A stretch of DNA of 33,785 bases from an uncultured Prevotellaceae bacterium (lineage in GTDB: Bacteria; Bacteroidota; Bacteroidia; Bacteroidales; Bacteroidaceae), in the NCBI GenBank assembly GCA_902776685.1, contig CACYRB010000035.1:1-33785 (forward strand), read 5' to 3'. How positions within the stretch are numbered: the first letter of the stretch is position 1; the number at the start of each line of letters is the position of its first letter. Both the position numbers and the translations under genes were made by a program. Below the pieces are notes generated by a model. That model saw only the letters and a list, made by a program, of their open reading frames with translations, was not told where the DNA came from and searched no databases. Shown here in pieces: positions 19,218 to 26,582 of this stretch.

Positions 19218-19248
19218 TTTGCCACGTCAATTCTTTTCTTTAATTTTG
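19218..19248 (+). promoter_or_regulatory. Predicted promoter of amylase 1
   Basis: TTTG (19218-19221), a 19-nt spacer, then TAATTTTG (19241-19248): a full -33/-7 match. The implied start near 19255 gives a leader of about 115 nt before the ATG at 19370 and rules out the in-frame ATG at 19253. Confidence 0.65.
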
Positions 19249-19369
19249 CAGGGTGGAACGACAATTTCTGTTGTCACCATCACAATATTTCACAACAAGT
19301 TCACCTGCGTTTGCACGCAAATCAGAAAACCTGAAGGAATCATCAATTACGCAAGACAATATTAACATC

Positions 19370-21481
19370 ATGATGAAACGTTTTTATACATTTCTTTTGG
19401 CCCTTGCGCTGACCTCCCCCATGCAGGCTGCCGACGGCTGGCCTGCCGGCTATGGCGGCGTGATGCTGCAAGGCTTCTATTGGGACTCCTACTGGGACTC
19501 CAAGTGGACCAACCTCGAGAAGCAGGCATGGGACTTCAGCCAGCAGCTCGACCTCGTGTGGATACCACAGAGCGCCAACTGTGGCGGTCAGTCGATGGGC
19601 TACGACGACTACTACTGGTTTACCAACTACAACAGCTCGTTCGGCACCGAGGCTGAGCTGCGGTCGCTCATCAAGACCTTCAAGCAGGCAGGCATCGGCA
19701 CCATTGCCGACGTGGTCATCAACCACCGTCGGAATGTGTCAAACTGGGTTGACTTCCCAGCCGAGACCTACAAGGGTGTGACCTATCAGCTGAAGTCCAC
19801 CGACATTTGCCGCGACGACGACAAATACAAGGACGACAAAGGCAATTGGGTGTACCCCTGTCTCAACTGGGCCACGGCCAACGGCTACTCGCTCTCGGAG
19901 AACAACGACACCGGCGAAGGCTGGGGCGGTATGCGCGACCTTGACCACAAGTCGGAAAACGTGCAGAAAAGCGTCAAGGCCTACCTGCACATGCTGCTCG
20001 AGGACCTGGGCTACGTCGGCTTCCGCTACGACATGGTGAAGGGCTATTCCGGAAGTTTCACCGGCATCTACAACAGTGATGCCAACCCCACTTACAGCGT
20101 CGGCGAGTATTGGGACGGCAATGTAACGAATGTGCAGAATTGGCTCGAGGCTACCAAGGTGAACGGTGTCATCCAGAGTGCGGCATTCGACTTCCCGTTC
20201 CGCTATACTGTGCGCGATGCCATTAACGGCAACAACTGGACGAAGCTGGCCAGCACGAGCACTTTAGCCCGTAGCACAACCTATAGGCAATATGGAGTTA
20301 CGTTCGTCGAGAATCACGACACCGAATACCGCTCTGCCTCAGCCCAGCAAGACCCCATTCGCAAAGACACACTCGCTGCAAATGCTTTCTTGCTGGCCAT
20401 GCCTGGAACGCCCTGTGTCTTCCTTAAGCATTGGCAAGACTACAAACGCGAAATAAAGCTGATGATTGATGCCCGCAAGCTTGCCGGCATTACCAACACG
20501 AGTACAGCCACACAATATGCCTCCACAACAGCATATTATGTCTCACAATCAGCTGGAACGAATGCACAATTACGCGTAGTTGTAGGCAGCAATGCCAAGG
20601 GCTACACTGCCCTTGACAAGAATGCCAGCTGGCTGGAAATCCTTTCAGGCTACCACTATCGCTACTTCATCAACAAGAGTGTCAACAGTCCTTGGGTAAA
20701 TCTTCCTTCCGGCAATTATGACAGCGCACAAACCGCCACGCTCACCGCTGTATCGCAGACTTCCGATGCTCAGCTCGTCTATACCACTAACGGCAGCGAG
20801 CCCACCGCCACCAATGGCACAAAAGTTGCCACCGGCACCAGCATCACCATCCCTGTCGGCACGACCACATTGAAGGTGGGTCTGCTCGTCGGCGGTGCTG
20901 TGACGAAGGTCATCACGCGCACATATAAAATCACCGAGCCATCGCCGTTCGAGCCCTACGACATCACCATCTACGTCAACGTCGACAAGGTGGGCTGGTC
21001 GCCCGTGAACTTCTGGACGTGGGGCGAAGGTCCCTTCAGCGGGAAGCACGGCACGCAGAAAGGCGCATGGCCCGGCGACGCCATCACTGCCACGAAGCAG
21101 GTGGGCGGCAAGACCTGGTACTACAAGACCGACCGCATCACGGCCGAGGGCGATGCCGCAAACATCGTGGTCAGCACCGGCACCGGATCGCCGCAGACGG
21201 TGAACTACATGAACATCACGAAAGACGTTTATCTTGAGGTGCAGAACGAGAAAGACGCCACCGAGACCTCGAAGTACGTCTTCAAGGATGTGACCTCCGA
21301 CTACACCACCGGCATCGTTCTGGATGAAGGATTAAGGATGAAGGAGGAAAGTAACAATTCCTTATCCGTTTACGACCTGCAAGGCCGGAAGATTGCCGAC
21401 GACCCCTCATCCCTCATCTCTAATCCCACATTCAGAAAGGGCATCTACATTGTCGGCGGCAAGAAGGTCGTCATCCGATAA
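19370..21481 (+). CDS. Secreted GH13 alpha-amylase with chitobiase-type and CBM26-like domains and C-terminal sorting tail
   Basis: Endo-acting alpha-amylase predicted to act outside the cell. Of 703 residues, 1-20 are a signal peptide (ending MQAAD). The GH13 barrel (about 22-430) has DVVINHR (114-120), GFRYD with nucleophile D221, SVGEYW with acid/base E246, and FVENHD with D317. Residues about 442-522 resemble the chitobiase/hexosaminidase C-terminal sandwich (YTTNGSEPTATNGT). Residues about 530-627 are CBM26-like (ITIYVNVDKVGWSPVNFWTW, AWPGD). The tail SVYDLQGRKI...KGIYIVGGKKVVIR looks like the short C-terminal domain of type IX-secreted Prevotella proteins. Start is the first of two adjacent ATGs (19370, 19373); an upstream ATG precedes the predicted transcript start. 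The linker around the tail contains repeat-like DNA (see findings). Confidence 0.92.
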   Translation: MMKRFYTFLLALALTSPMQAADGWPAGYGGVMLQGFYWDSYWDSKWTNLEKQAWDFSQQLDLVWIPQSANCGGQSMGYDDYYWFTNYNSSFGTEAELRSLIKTFKQAGIGTIADVVINHRRNVSNWVDFPAETYKGVTYQLKSTDICRDDDKYKDDKGNWVYPCLNWATANGYSLSENNDTGEGWGGMRDLDHKSENVQKSVKAYLHMLLEDLGYVGFRYDMVKGYSGSFTGIYNSDANPTYSVGEYWDGNVTNVQNWLEATKVNGVIQSAAFDFPFRYTVRDAINGNNWTKLASTSTLARSTTYRQYGVTFVENHDTEYRSASAQQDPIRKDTLAANAFLLAMPGTPCVFLKHWQDYKREIKLMIDARKLAGITNTSTATQYASTTAYYVSQSAGTNAQLRVVVGSNAKGYTALDKNASWLEILSGYHYRYFINKSVNSPWVNLPSGNYDSAQTATLTAVSQTSDAQLVYTTNGSEPTATNGTKVATGTSITIPVGTTTLKVGLLVGGAVTKVITRTYKITEPSPFEPYDITIYVNVDKVGWSPVNFWTWGEGPFSGKHGTQKGAWPGDAITATKQVGGKTWYYKTDRITAEGDAANIVVSTGTGSPQTVNYMNITKDVYLEVQNEKDATETSKYVFKDVTSDYTTGIVLDEGLRMKEESNNSLSVYDLQGRKIADDPSSLISNPTFRKGIYIVGGKKVVIR
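21324..21427 (+). repeat. Intergenic-type GGATGAAGG/CCCTCATC repeats inside the amylase 1 reading frame
   Basis: GGATGAAGGATTAAGGATGA (21324-21343) and CCCCTCATCCCTCATCTCTA (about 21403-21422) resemble the CATCCTTCATCTCTCATCC tract at 8088-8111, in opposite orientations. They encode LDEGLRMKEE and DDPSSLISNP on either side of the conserved tail core SVYDLQGRKI and keep the frame. The other four tailed proteins have different residues here. Confidence 0.6.
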
Positions 21482-21670
21482 ACACATCCAGCCGTTAAAT
21501 ATTTCTAAACGTTTCTTAATTTTTGCAAACCGAAAGTGGCTCAAAACTCGAAAATTCTGGAAAAACTTTTTTCTCTTCGCCAAATAACGCGAAAATGAGC
21601 AACTTTCGCTAATACACTGTCAATCAGCTTGTTAAATCACCTTTCACTCTTCACTTATCACTTTTCACTT
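21482..21670. other. Intergenic stretch downstream of amylase 1
   Basis: No gene is seen. There is no clear GC-rich terminator hairpin after the amylase 1 stop. The right part (about 21640-21670) is a degenerate TTTCACTCTTCACTT tract leading into the multi-hairpin element, as the CATCC tract does at copy 1. A TAAACGTTT half-site at about 21504 is too weak to call an operator. Confidence 0.45.
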
Positions 21671-21776
21671 CCGAAACATATATGTTTCACCATGCGAAAG
21701 CTTAGCTTTCACCCTCCGAAAGACCGTCTTTCGCACACCGAAAGCTTGTCTTTTGCAACCCGAAACATATATGTTT
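21671..21776. repeat. Multi-hairpin dispersed element, copy 2
   Basis: Modules in the same order as at 8112-8222: GAAACATATATGTTTC, GCGAAAGCTTAGCTTTC, GAAAGACCGTCTTTC, CGAAAGCTTGTCTTTTG with CAACCC, and GAAACATATATGTTT. Module sequences are strongly conserved, while the short joins between them differ. It sits between the two amylase genes and is followed by GTGAAAGGG-type repeats to about 21830. Confidence 0.75.
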
Positions 21777-21958
21777 GGGAGTGAAAAGGGAGTGAAGGAG
21801 GAGTGAAAGGGAAGTGAAAGGGTTGAAAAATGCATGTTTTTTGCGCTAAAACGACTAAAAATCGTGACAGAAATCGGCTCGGTTTTTTCACAATCGATAA
21901 CAGTCGGCAAGCAGTCTGGCATGAAAATTGCTTCGCCTCCGGTCACCATCCGCTAAGA
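21777..21958. other. Intergenic stretch between the repeat and the amylase 2 operator
   Basis: Begins with degenerate GGAGTGAAAGG units (about 21778-21825). After that I see no gene, hairpin or promoter before the operator-like palindrome at 21959. Confidence 0.45.
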
Positions 21959-21972
21959 TGTAAACGTTTGCA
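21959..21972. promoter_or_regulatory. LacI-type operator upstream of amylase 2 (one mismatch)
   Basis: TGTAAACGTTTGCA carries the AAACGTTTGCA core of the other sites with a single C-to-T change in the left arm. Its centre (21965.5) is 68.5 nt upstream of the predicted -7 box, about 6 nt more than at susC and GH77. Confidence 0.62.
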
Positions 21973-22033
21973 CAGCATAAAGTTCATTATTAACACACTG
22001 AGCACTCTTTCTTTATTATATAATGATAATGTG

Positions 22034-22041
22034 TAATTTTG
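22034..22041 (+). promoter_or_regulatory. Predicted -7 box TAATTTTG of amylase 2
   Basis: TAATTTTG is identical to the amylase 1 -7 box; no TTG is seen at the -33 position. The implied leader is about 90 nt. No other TAnnTTTG box was found from here to 32520, so this promoter may also serve the downstream binding-protein genes. Confidence 0.55.
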
Positions 22042-22138
22042 CTACCCAAACCTATAATCCGAAAGCTAAAAAACCGATAGCATAAAAACCGGAAATAGCT
22101 GAAAACGAAGACAACAAGAATAAAACAACGATACAATT

Positions 22139-25087
22139 ATGAAGAAAGTCTACACTACCCTTCTGGCCGTCATGCTGCCCATGCTCATGTTTGCACAGGG
22201 CTGGCCGGCAAACTACGGCGGTGTCATGTTGCAGGGATTCTACTGGGACTCCTACGACGACACCAAGTGGACCAACCTCACGGCTCAGGCCGACGAGCTG
22301 TCCAAGTACTTCGACCTCATCTGGGTGCCCAACTCGGGCTACTGCAAGCAGGCGCAGAGCATGGGCTACAACCCTGTGTACTACTACAACCACAACAGCG
22401 CATTCGGCAAGCCGAAGGAATTGCTCAACATGATCTCCACCTTCAAGGAGAAGGGCACAGGTTTCATCATGGACGTGGTCATCAACCACCGCAACGGTGC
22501 CACCGACTGGACCGACTTCCCCACCGAGAAAAACTCGCTCGACGGACAGACCTACTCCATGACGGGTAAGGACATCTGCAAGAACGACGACGGTGGCTAC
22601 ACCGCCGCACAAGGCTATGAGGTCGGCTCGAACGACGACACCGGCGACGACTTCAGCGGTGCGCGCGACCTCGACCACAAGTCGGTCAACGTGCAAGAGA
22701 ACTGCAAGGCCTACTGCAAGTTCCTGCTCGAGAAAATCGGCTACGTCGGTTTCCGCCTCGACATGGTCAAAGGCTATGCCCCGGAGTACACCAAGATGTA
22801 CAACGAGTATTCCAAACCGCAGTTCTGCGTAGGCGAATACTGGGACAGCTACGAGAACATCACCAACTGGATGAATGGCACGGGCAAGACCTCGGCCGCC
22901 TTCGACTTCCCATTGAAGTTCCAGCTCAACAAGGCTTTCGGCGACGGAAACTATAGCGAACTGTCCAACAAGGGCATCACCGGCGACTCCAACTGGAACC
23001 GCTACAGCGTGAGCTTCGTCGACAACCACGACACCGGCCGCGAGAGCACAGCCTGCCCGCGCAACCAGCTCGGCGCAACAGCCTTCATCCTCGGCATGCC
23101 CGGCACACCCTGCGTCTTCCTCAAGCACTGGAAGAAATGGAAGCGCGAAATCGGCAACATGATTCTCGCCCGTAAGGCCGCCGGACTCACCAACCAGAGC
23201 CCCATCACCTATCAGGAGGTTGTTGGCTCGGGCTATGTCATCAAGACCAAAGGTACGAAAGGCACCGTCATGGTTACCTGCGGCGACGTAGGCAACTACA
23301 GCACCGCCGGCTTCACACTCATCGAGAAGGGCAGCGCCTTCGGCTACTACGTCAGCGACAACGTCACCGTCGAAGGACTCGACTATACCGAGCCCGAGAA
23401 AAAAGACTACACAGTGTATATCGCAGCCCACGCCGCTCCCACGCTCTACGCCTGGGACAACAACGGCACCGAGCTCAACGGCACATGGCCCGGCACGCAG
23501 CTCAGCGAGACCGAGACCACACCCAACGGAACAGAATGGTATGTGGCCAAGTTCAACACCGCATCGCTCAACGCCATCATCAATAACGGCGCCGGCGGTC
23601 AGACCGCAAACATCGAAGACCTCGACGAGGTGACCTACCTCTACTACAACGGCCGCACAGGCTACGAGATTGTCGACAAAGAGTTTGTCAAGCCACTGCC
23701 GCCCACAGGCATCACCGTACACGTCAACGCCGCCACCGCTCCCCACCTCTACGCATGGAACGAAGGCGGAGCCCTCCATGGCGAATGGCCGGGCGACATC
23801 ATGAGCCAGACCGAAATCTCGGCAAACGGCACACGATGGTTCGTCGCCACCCTTGAAGCCGAAGAGGCCAACATCATCTTCAACAACGGACAGGAAGGCG
23901 ACCAGAACAAGACCGAAGACATCGAAGGCATCACCGACGCCGACGTCTACTTCACTTGGAACGGCACCTCAGGCTACGAGAAGGTCACAAGCGACTATCA
24001 GGGACAGGTGATCGGCGACCAAGTCATCATACACGTCTGCGCCGACGCAGCGCCCTACCTCTACACATGGGACAGCAACGGCACAACGCTCACCGGCGAT
24101 TGGCCCGGCACGCAGATGACTGAGCGCACCACCACGCCAAACGGCACCGAGTGGTACACCGCCACCATCAACACCAGCATGCTCAGCTTCATCCTCAACG
24201 ACGGCAACGGCGCACAGACCGCCGACATTACCAACGTCAGCGGCGAGGTCTACTACACTTGGAACGGCAGCAGCAAAGCCAAACAGGTGACCGCCGACTA
24301 TGTGAAGGGACAAGAATCCGACGACGACGCCATCACCGTATTCGTCAATGCCGACGCAGCACCTTTCTTCTACTCATGGGACGGCGTAGGCGGCGAGCAC
24401 AGCGGCAACTGGCCCGGCGAAGAACTCACCCAGACCACGAAGACCAGCGACGGCAAGACATGGTACTACTTCACCTTCGAGCCCGACGTGACCAACGTGA
24501 ACGTCATCTTCAACAACGGCAACGGCGCACAGACCGCCGACATCGAGGGCATCACCTCAACACGCTACTTCATCTACGACGGTAACACCGGCTTTGAAGA
24601 TGTCACCTCGCAATACATGGATGTGCCCGAGCCACAGCTCCCCGACTGCGCCGAATATCTTGAAGACCAGCTCTTCGTCTACTTCGAGGCGACAGCCGAC
24701 TACCCCACCCCGTATGTATGGGCATGGAACGCCGGCGGCAACCTCAACGGTGCAGAATGGCCCGGAAACGGAGTGATGGAAAAAGTGGGCAATGCCGACA
24801 ACGGAAACGCTGTCTATCGCTACATCTTCAGCGAAGAACCCACCGGACTGCTCTTCAGCAATGCCGGCACACCGCAGACCAGCGACTTCACCTTCACCAA
24901 CGGCGGATACTACACCGTCAGCGGTCTCTTCGCTGTCGTCAAACCCACGACCGGCATCCGAGTTCAGTCTGTTGTGACTGAGCCGCAACCCTCTGCAGCC
25001 ATCTACGACATGCAGGGCCGCCGCCTTAACGGCACCCCACAACGCGGGCTCTACATCGTGAACGGAAAAAAAGTCGTGATTAAGTGA
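22139..25087 (+). CDS. Secreted GH13 alpha-amylase with five tandem CBM26-like modules and C-terminal sorting tail
   Basis: Endo-amylase of 982 residues, signal peptide 1-20 (ending LMFAQ). The catalytic domain (about 21-420) is clearly paralogous to amylase 1: DVVINHR (112-118), GFRLD with nucleophile D208, CVGEYW with acid/base E233, and FVDNHD with D298. Four similar starch-binding modules of the CBM26 type follow at about 423-512, 524-620, 628-721 and 731-826. They share the pattern AP-x-LY-x-W, G-x-WPG and FNNG...QT-x-DI. A fifth, divergent module is at about 843-930 (YVWAWNAGGNL, AEWPGNG). The tail AAIYDMQGRRL...RGLYIVNGKKVVIK ends the protein. It has no chitobiase-type domain. The many modules suit processive binding to granular or insoluble starch (inference). 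The promoter has its own operator-like site. Confidence 0.93.
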   Translation: MKKVYTTLLAVMLPMLMFAQGWPANYGGVMLQGFYWDSYDDTKWTNLTAQADELSKYFDLIWVPNSGYCKQAQSMGYNPVYYYNHNSAFGKPKELLNMISTFKEKGTGFIMDVVINHRNGATDWTDFPTEKNSLDGQTYSMTGKDICKNDDGGYTAAQGYEVGSNDDTGDDFSGARDLDHKSVNVQENCKAYCKFLLEKIGYVGFRLDMVKGYAPEYTKMYNEYSKPQFCVGEYWDSYENITNWMNGTGKTSAAFDFPLKFQLNKAFGDGNYSELSNKGITGDSNWNRYSVSFVDNHDTGRESTACPRNQLGATAFILGMPGTPCVFLKHWKKWKREIGNMILARKAAGLTNQSPITYQEVVGSGYVIKTKGTKGTVMVTCGDVGNYSTAGFTLIEKGSAFGYYVSDNVTVEGLDYTEPEKKDYTVYIAAHAAPTLYAWDNNGTELNGTWPGTQLSETETTPNGTEWYVAKFNTASLNAIINNGAGGQTANIEDLDEVTYLYYNGRTGYEIVDKEFVKPLPPTGITVHVNAATAPHLYAWNEGGALHGEWPGDIMSQTEISANGTRWFVATLEAEEANIIFNNGQEGDQNKTEDIEGITDADVYFTWNGTSGYEKVTSDYQGQVIGDQVIIHVCADAAPYLYTWDSNGTTLTGDWPGTQMTERTTTPNGTEWYTATINTSMLSFILNDGNGAQTADITNVSGEVYYTWNGSSKAKQVTADYVKGQESDDDAITVFVNADAAPFFYSWDGVGGEHSGNWPGEELTQTTKTSDGKTWYYFTFEPDVTNVNVIFNNGNGAQTADIEGITSTRYFIYDGNTGFEDVTSQYMDVPEPQLPDCAEYLEDQLFVYFEATADYPTPYVWAWNAGGNLNGAEWPGNGVMEKVGNADNGNAVYRYIFSEEPTGLLFSNAGTPQTSDFTFTNGGYYTVSGLFAVVKPTTGIRVQSVVTEPQPSAAIYDMQGRRLNGTPQRGLYIVNGKKVVIK

Positions 25088-25132
25088 GAGCAAAAACGAT
25101 TTATGTAAATATACTGTAAAATAAAAAAAGAT

Positions 25133-25166
25133 TTTGTATGTTGCGGGTCGAGCCGCAACATACAAA
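25133..25166 (+). terminator. Long perfect hairpin between amylase 2 and the first binding-protein gene
   Basis: TTTGTATGTTGCGG (25133-25146) and CCGCAACATACAAA (25153-25166) give a perfect 14-bp stem with loop GTCGAG, 46 nt after the amylase 2 stop. It is followed by AATAATAAAAATAAC rather than a U run. It may therefore be a partial terminator or an RNA-stability element rather than a full stop. No promoter is visible between it and the next gene. Confidence 0.6.
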
Positions 25167-25207
25167 TAATAAAAATAACAATCAAAACATAGAAAGGAAC
25201 AACAATT

Positions 25208-26377
25208 ATGAAGAAAATCTTTACACTTTTAACCATCGCACTGCTCACCGCTATCGGAGCAAGCGCACAAACCACCTACACCGTAGCCGGTAATGCTGCC
25301 ATTCTCAACGGCAACACAAGTTGGGCACCAACCAATACAGACAACGACATGATCGACAACGGTGACGACACTTGGACCCTTGTCGTAGAAAACTGCGGAC
25401 TCGAAGCCGGAACCAACTACGAGTACAAAGTTGTTACCAACCACTCTTGGGATAACGAATCTTATCCCGCCACCAACGCCGTGCTCACCGTTGCTGAAAC
25501 GGCCATGTACACCGTGACCTTCACCCTCGAAGACACCGGTCTGGGCATCGACGTATCGGCCGAAGCCGTGAAGACAGGTTCCTACACTCCGGGCGTATCG
25601 CTCTGGACCATCGCCGGCTCATCGTTAGCTCTCTTTGGTACATCATGGGATCCCGCTAACGCCGACAACGACATGACCGTACAAAGCGACGGAACCTTCA
25701 AGCTTGAACTGAAGAACAAGACGCTTCCTAAAGGAAAGATCGAGTACAAGGTTGCCAAAGACCACGACTGGGGAACATCCTATCCCTCGTCGAATGCATC
25801 GTTCTCTATTCCTGAAGACGGTGAATACAACGTCACCTTCACCTTCAACGAAACCACTCACGCACTCAATGCCGAGCCCGTCAAGACCAGCGACGCTGTC
25901 ATCGAGCACACATGGACCATCGCAGGTGGACCCGACGGTGCCGCTGCCAACCTCGACGATGCTCTCTTCGGCAAGACATGGGATGCCACACTGGCTGTCA
26001 ACGACATGACGCAAACCGAAGGCACCACCATCTGGACTCTCGAAAAAAAGAACGTACAGCTCACCGCCGGCGACTACGACTTCAAGGTTTGCGCCGACCA
26101 TGAGTGGAGCGAGAACTACGGCGACAAAACACAAGCCGACGGCAACGCCACCTTCACCATCACTACCGACGGCACCTACGACGTCACCTTCACCTTCAAC
26201 AGCGATACACAAGACCTCACTGCTGAGGTAAAAGGCAACTCAACAGGTATCAAGAATGTGAATGTCAACGCTAACGTTAACAACGCCGCCATCTATGACC
26301 TGCAAGGCCGCCGCATCAACGGCACACCGCAGCACGGTCTCTACATCCAAAACGGACGAAAAATTGTTGTGAAGTAA
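25208..26377 (+). CDS. Secreted protein of three X25-like starch-binding-type modules with sorting tail
   Basis: A 389-residue protein without a recognisable catalytic domain. Signal peptide 1-20 (ending GASAQ) is followed by three homologous beta-sandwich repeats at about 22-122, 133-231 and 235-342. Each follows the plan [YW]T[VI]AG...(W)...DNDMT...W-x-L..., YK[VA]...[DN]H-x-W...YP...N-x-x-[FL], Y-x-VTFTF. This resembles the X25-type modules of bacterial amylopullulanases, which supports glucan binding. The tail NAAIYDLQGRRI...HGLYIQNGRKIVVK matches the amylases. The linker GIKNVNVNANVNNAA is low-complexity. The leader AGAAAGGAACAACAATT is purine-rich. Predicted job: extracellular or surface starch binding (inference). 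The family match is by eye, so the module name is tentative. Confidence 0.82.
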   Translation: MKKIFTLLTIALLTAIGASAQTTYTVAGNAAILNGNTSWAPTNTDNDMIDNGDDTWTLVVENCGLEAGTNYEYKVVTNHSWDNESYPATNAVLTVAETAMYTVTFTLEDTGLGIDVSAEAVKTGSYTPGVSLWTIAGSSLALFGTSWDPANADNDMTVQSDGTFKLELKNKTLPKGKIEYKVAKDHDWGTSYPSSNASFSIPEDGEYNVTFTFNETTHALNAEPVKTSDAVIEHTWTIAGGPDGAAANLDDALFGKTWDATLAVNDMTQTEGTTIWTLEKKNVQLTAGDYDFKVCADHEWSENYGDKTQADGNATFTITTDGTYDVTFTFNSDTQDLTAEVKGNSTGIKNVNVNANVNNAAIYDLQGRRINGTPQHGLYIQNGRKIVVK

Positions 26378-26403
26378 AAAAACTCAAGTCATATAAGAGC
26401 GAT

Positions 26404-26437
26404 AGCTGCCGGGCTACGTCATCGCGTCCCGGCAGCT
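26404..26437 (+). terminator. Hairpin after the three-module binding protein
   Basis: AGCTGCCGGG (26404-26413) and CCCGGCAGCT (26428-26437) form a perfect 10-bp GC-rich stem with a 14-base loop, 27 nt after the stop. TTTCATCG and then TAATAAAAAA follow. It is a plausible terminator or attenuator, but no new promoter is recognised before the next gene. The rest of the gap (26438-26582) is A-rich with no visible signals. Confidence 0.62.
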
Positions 26438-26582
26438 TTCATCGCCTAATAAAAAACCTACCCCACAAACTACTCCAAAAAAGGAAAAACAAACAACACC
26501 CCTCTGAAAAAGAAAACTGCTGAAAACAACATATTTTTTCAGACCTATTGAATTAAAAATAGCATCAAATAAAACTCAAACT

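Noticed and set aside
19306-19319. TGCGTTTGCACGCA in the amylase 1 leader as a second operator
   Set aside because: The outer TGCG/CGCA pair is symmetric but the centre is not, and there is no central CG. At best it is a small hairpin.
21503-21515. TAAACGTTTCTTA after amylase 1 as an operator
   Set aside because: It has only the AAACGTTT core, no outer GCA/TGC arms, and no promoter at the distance seen for the other sites.
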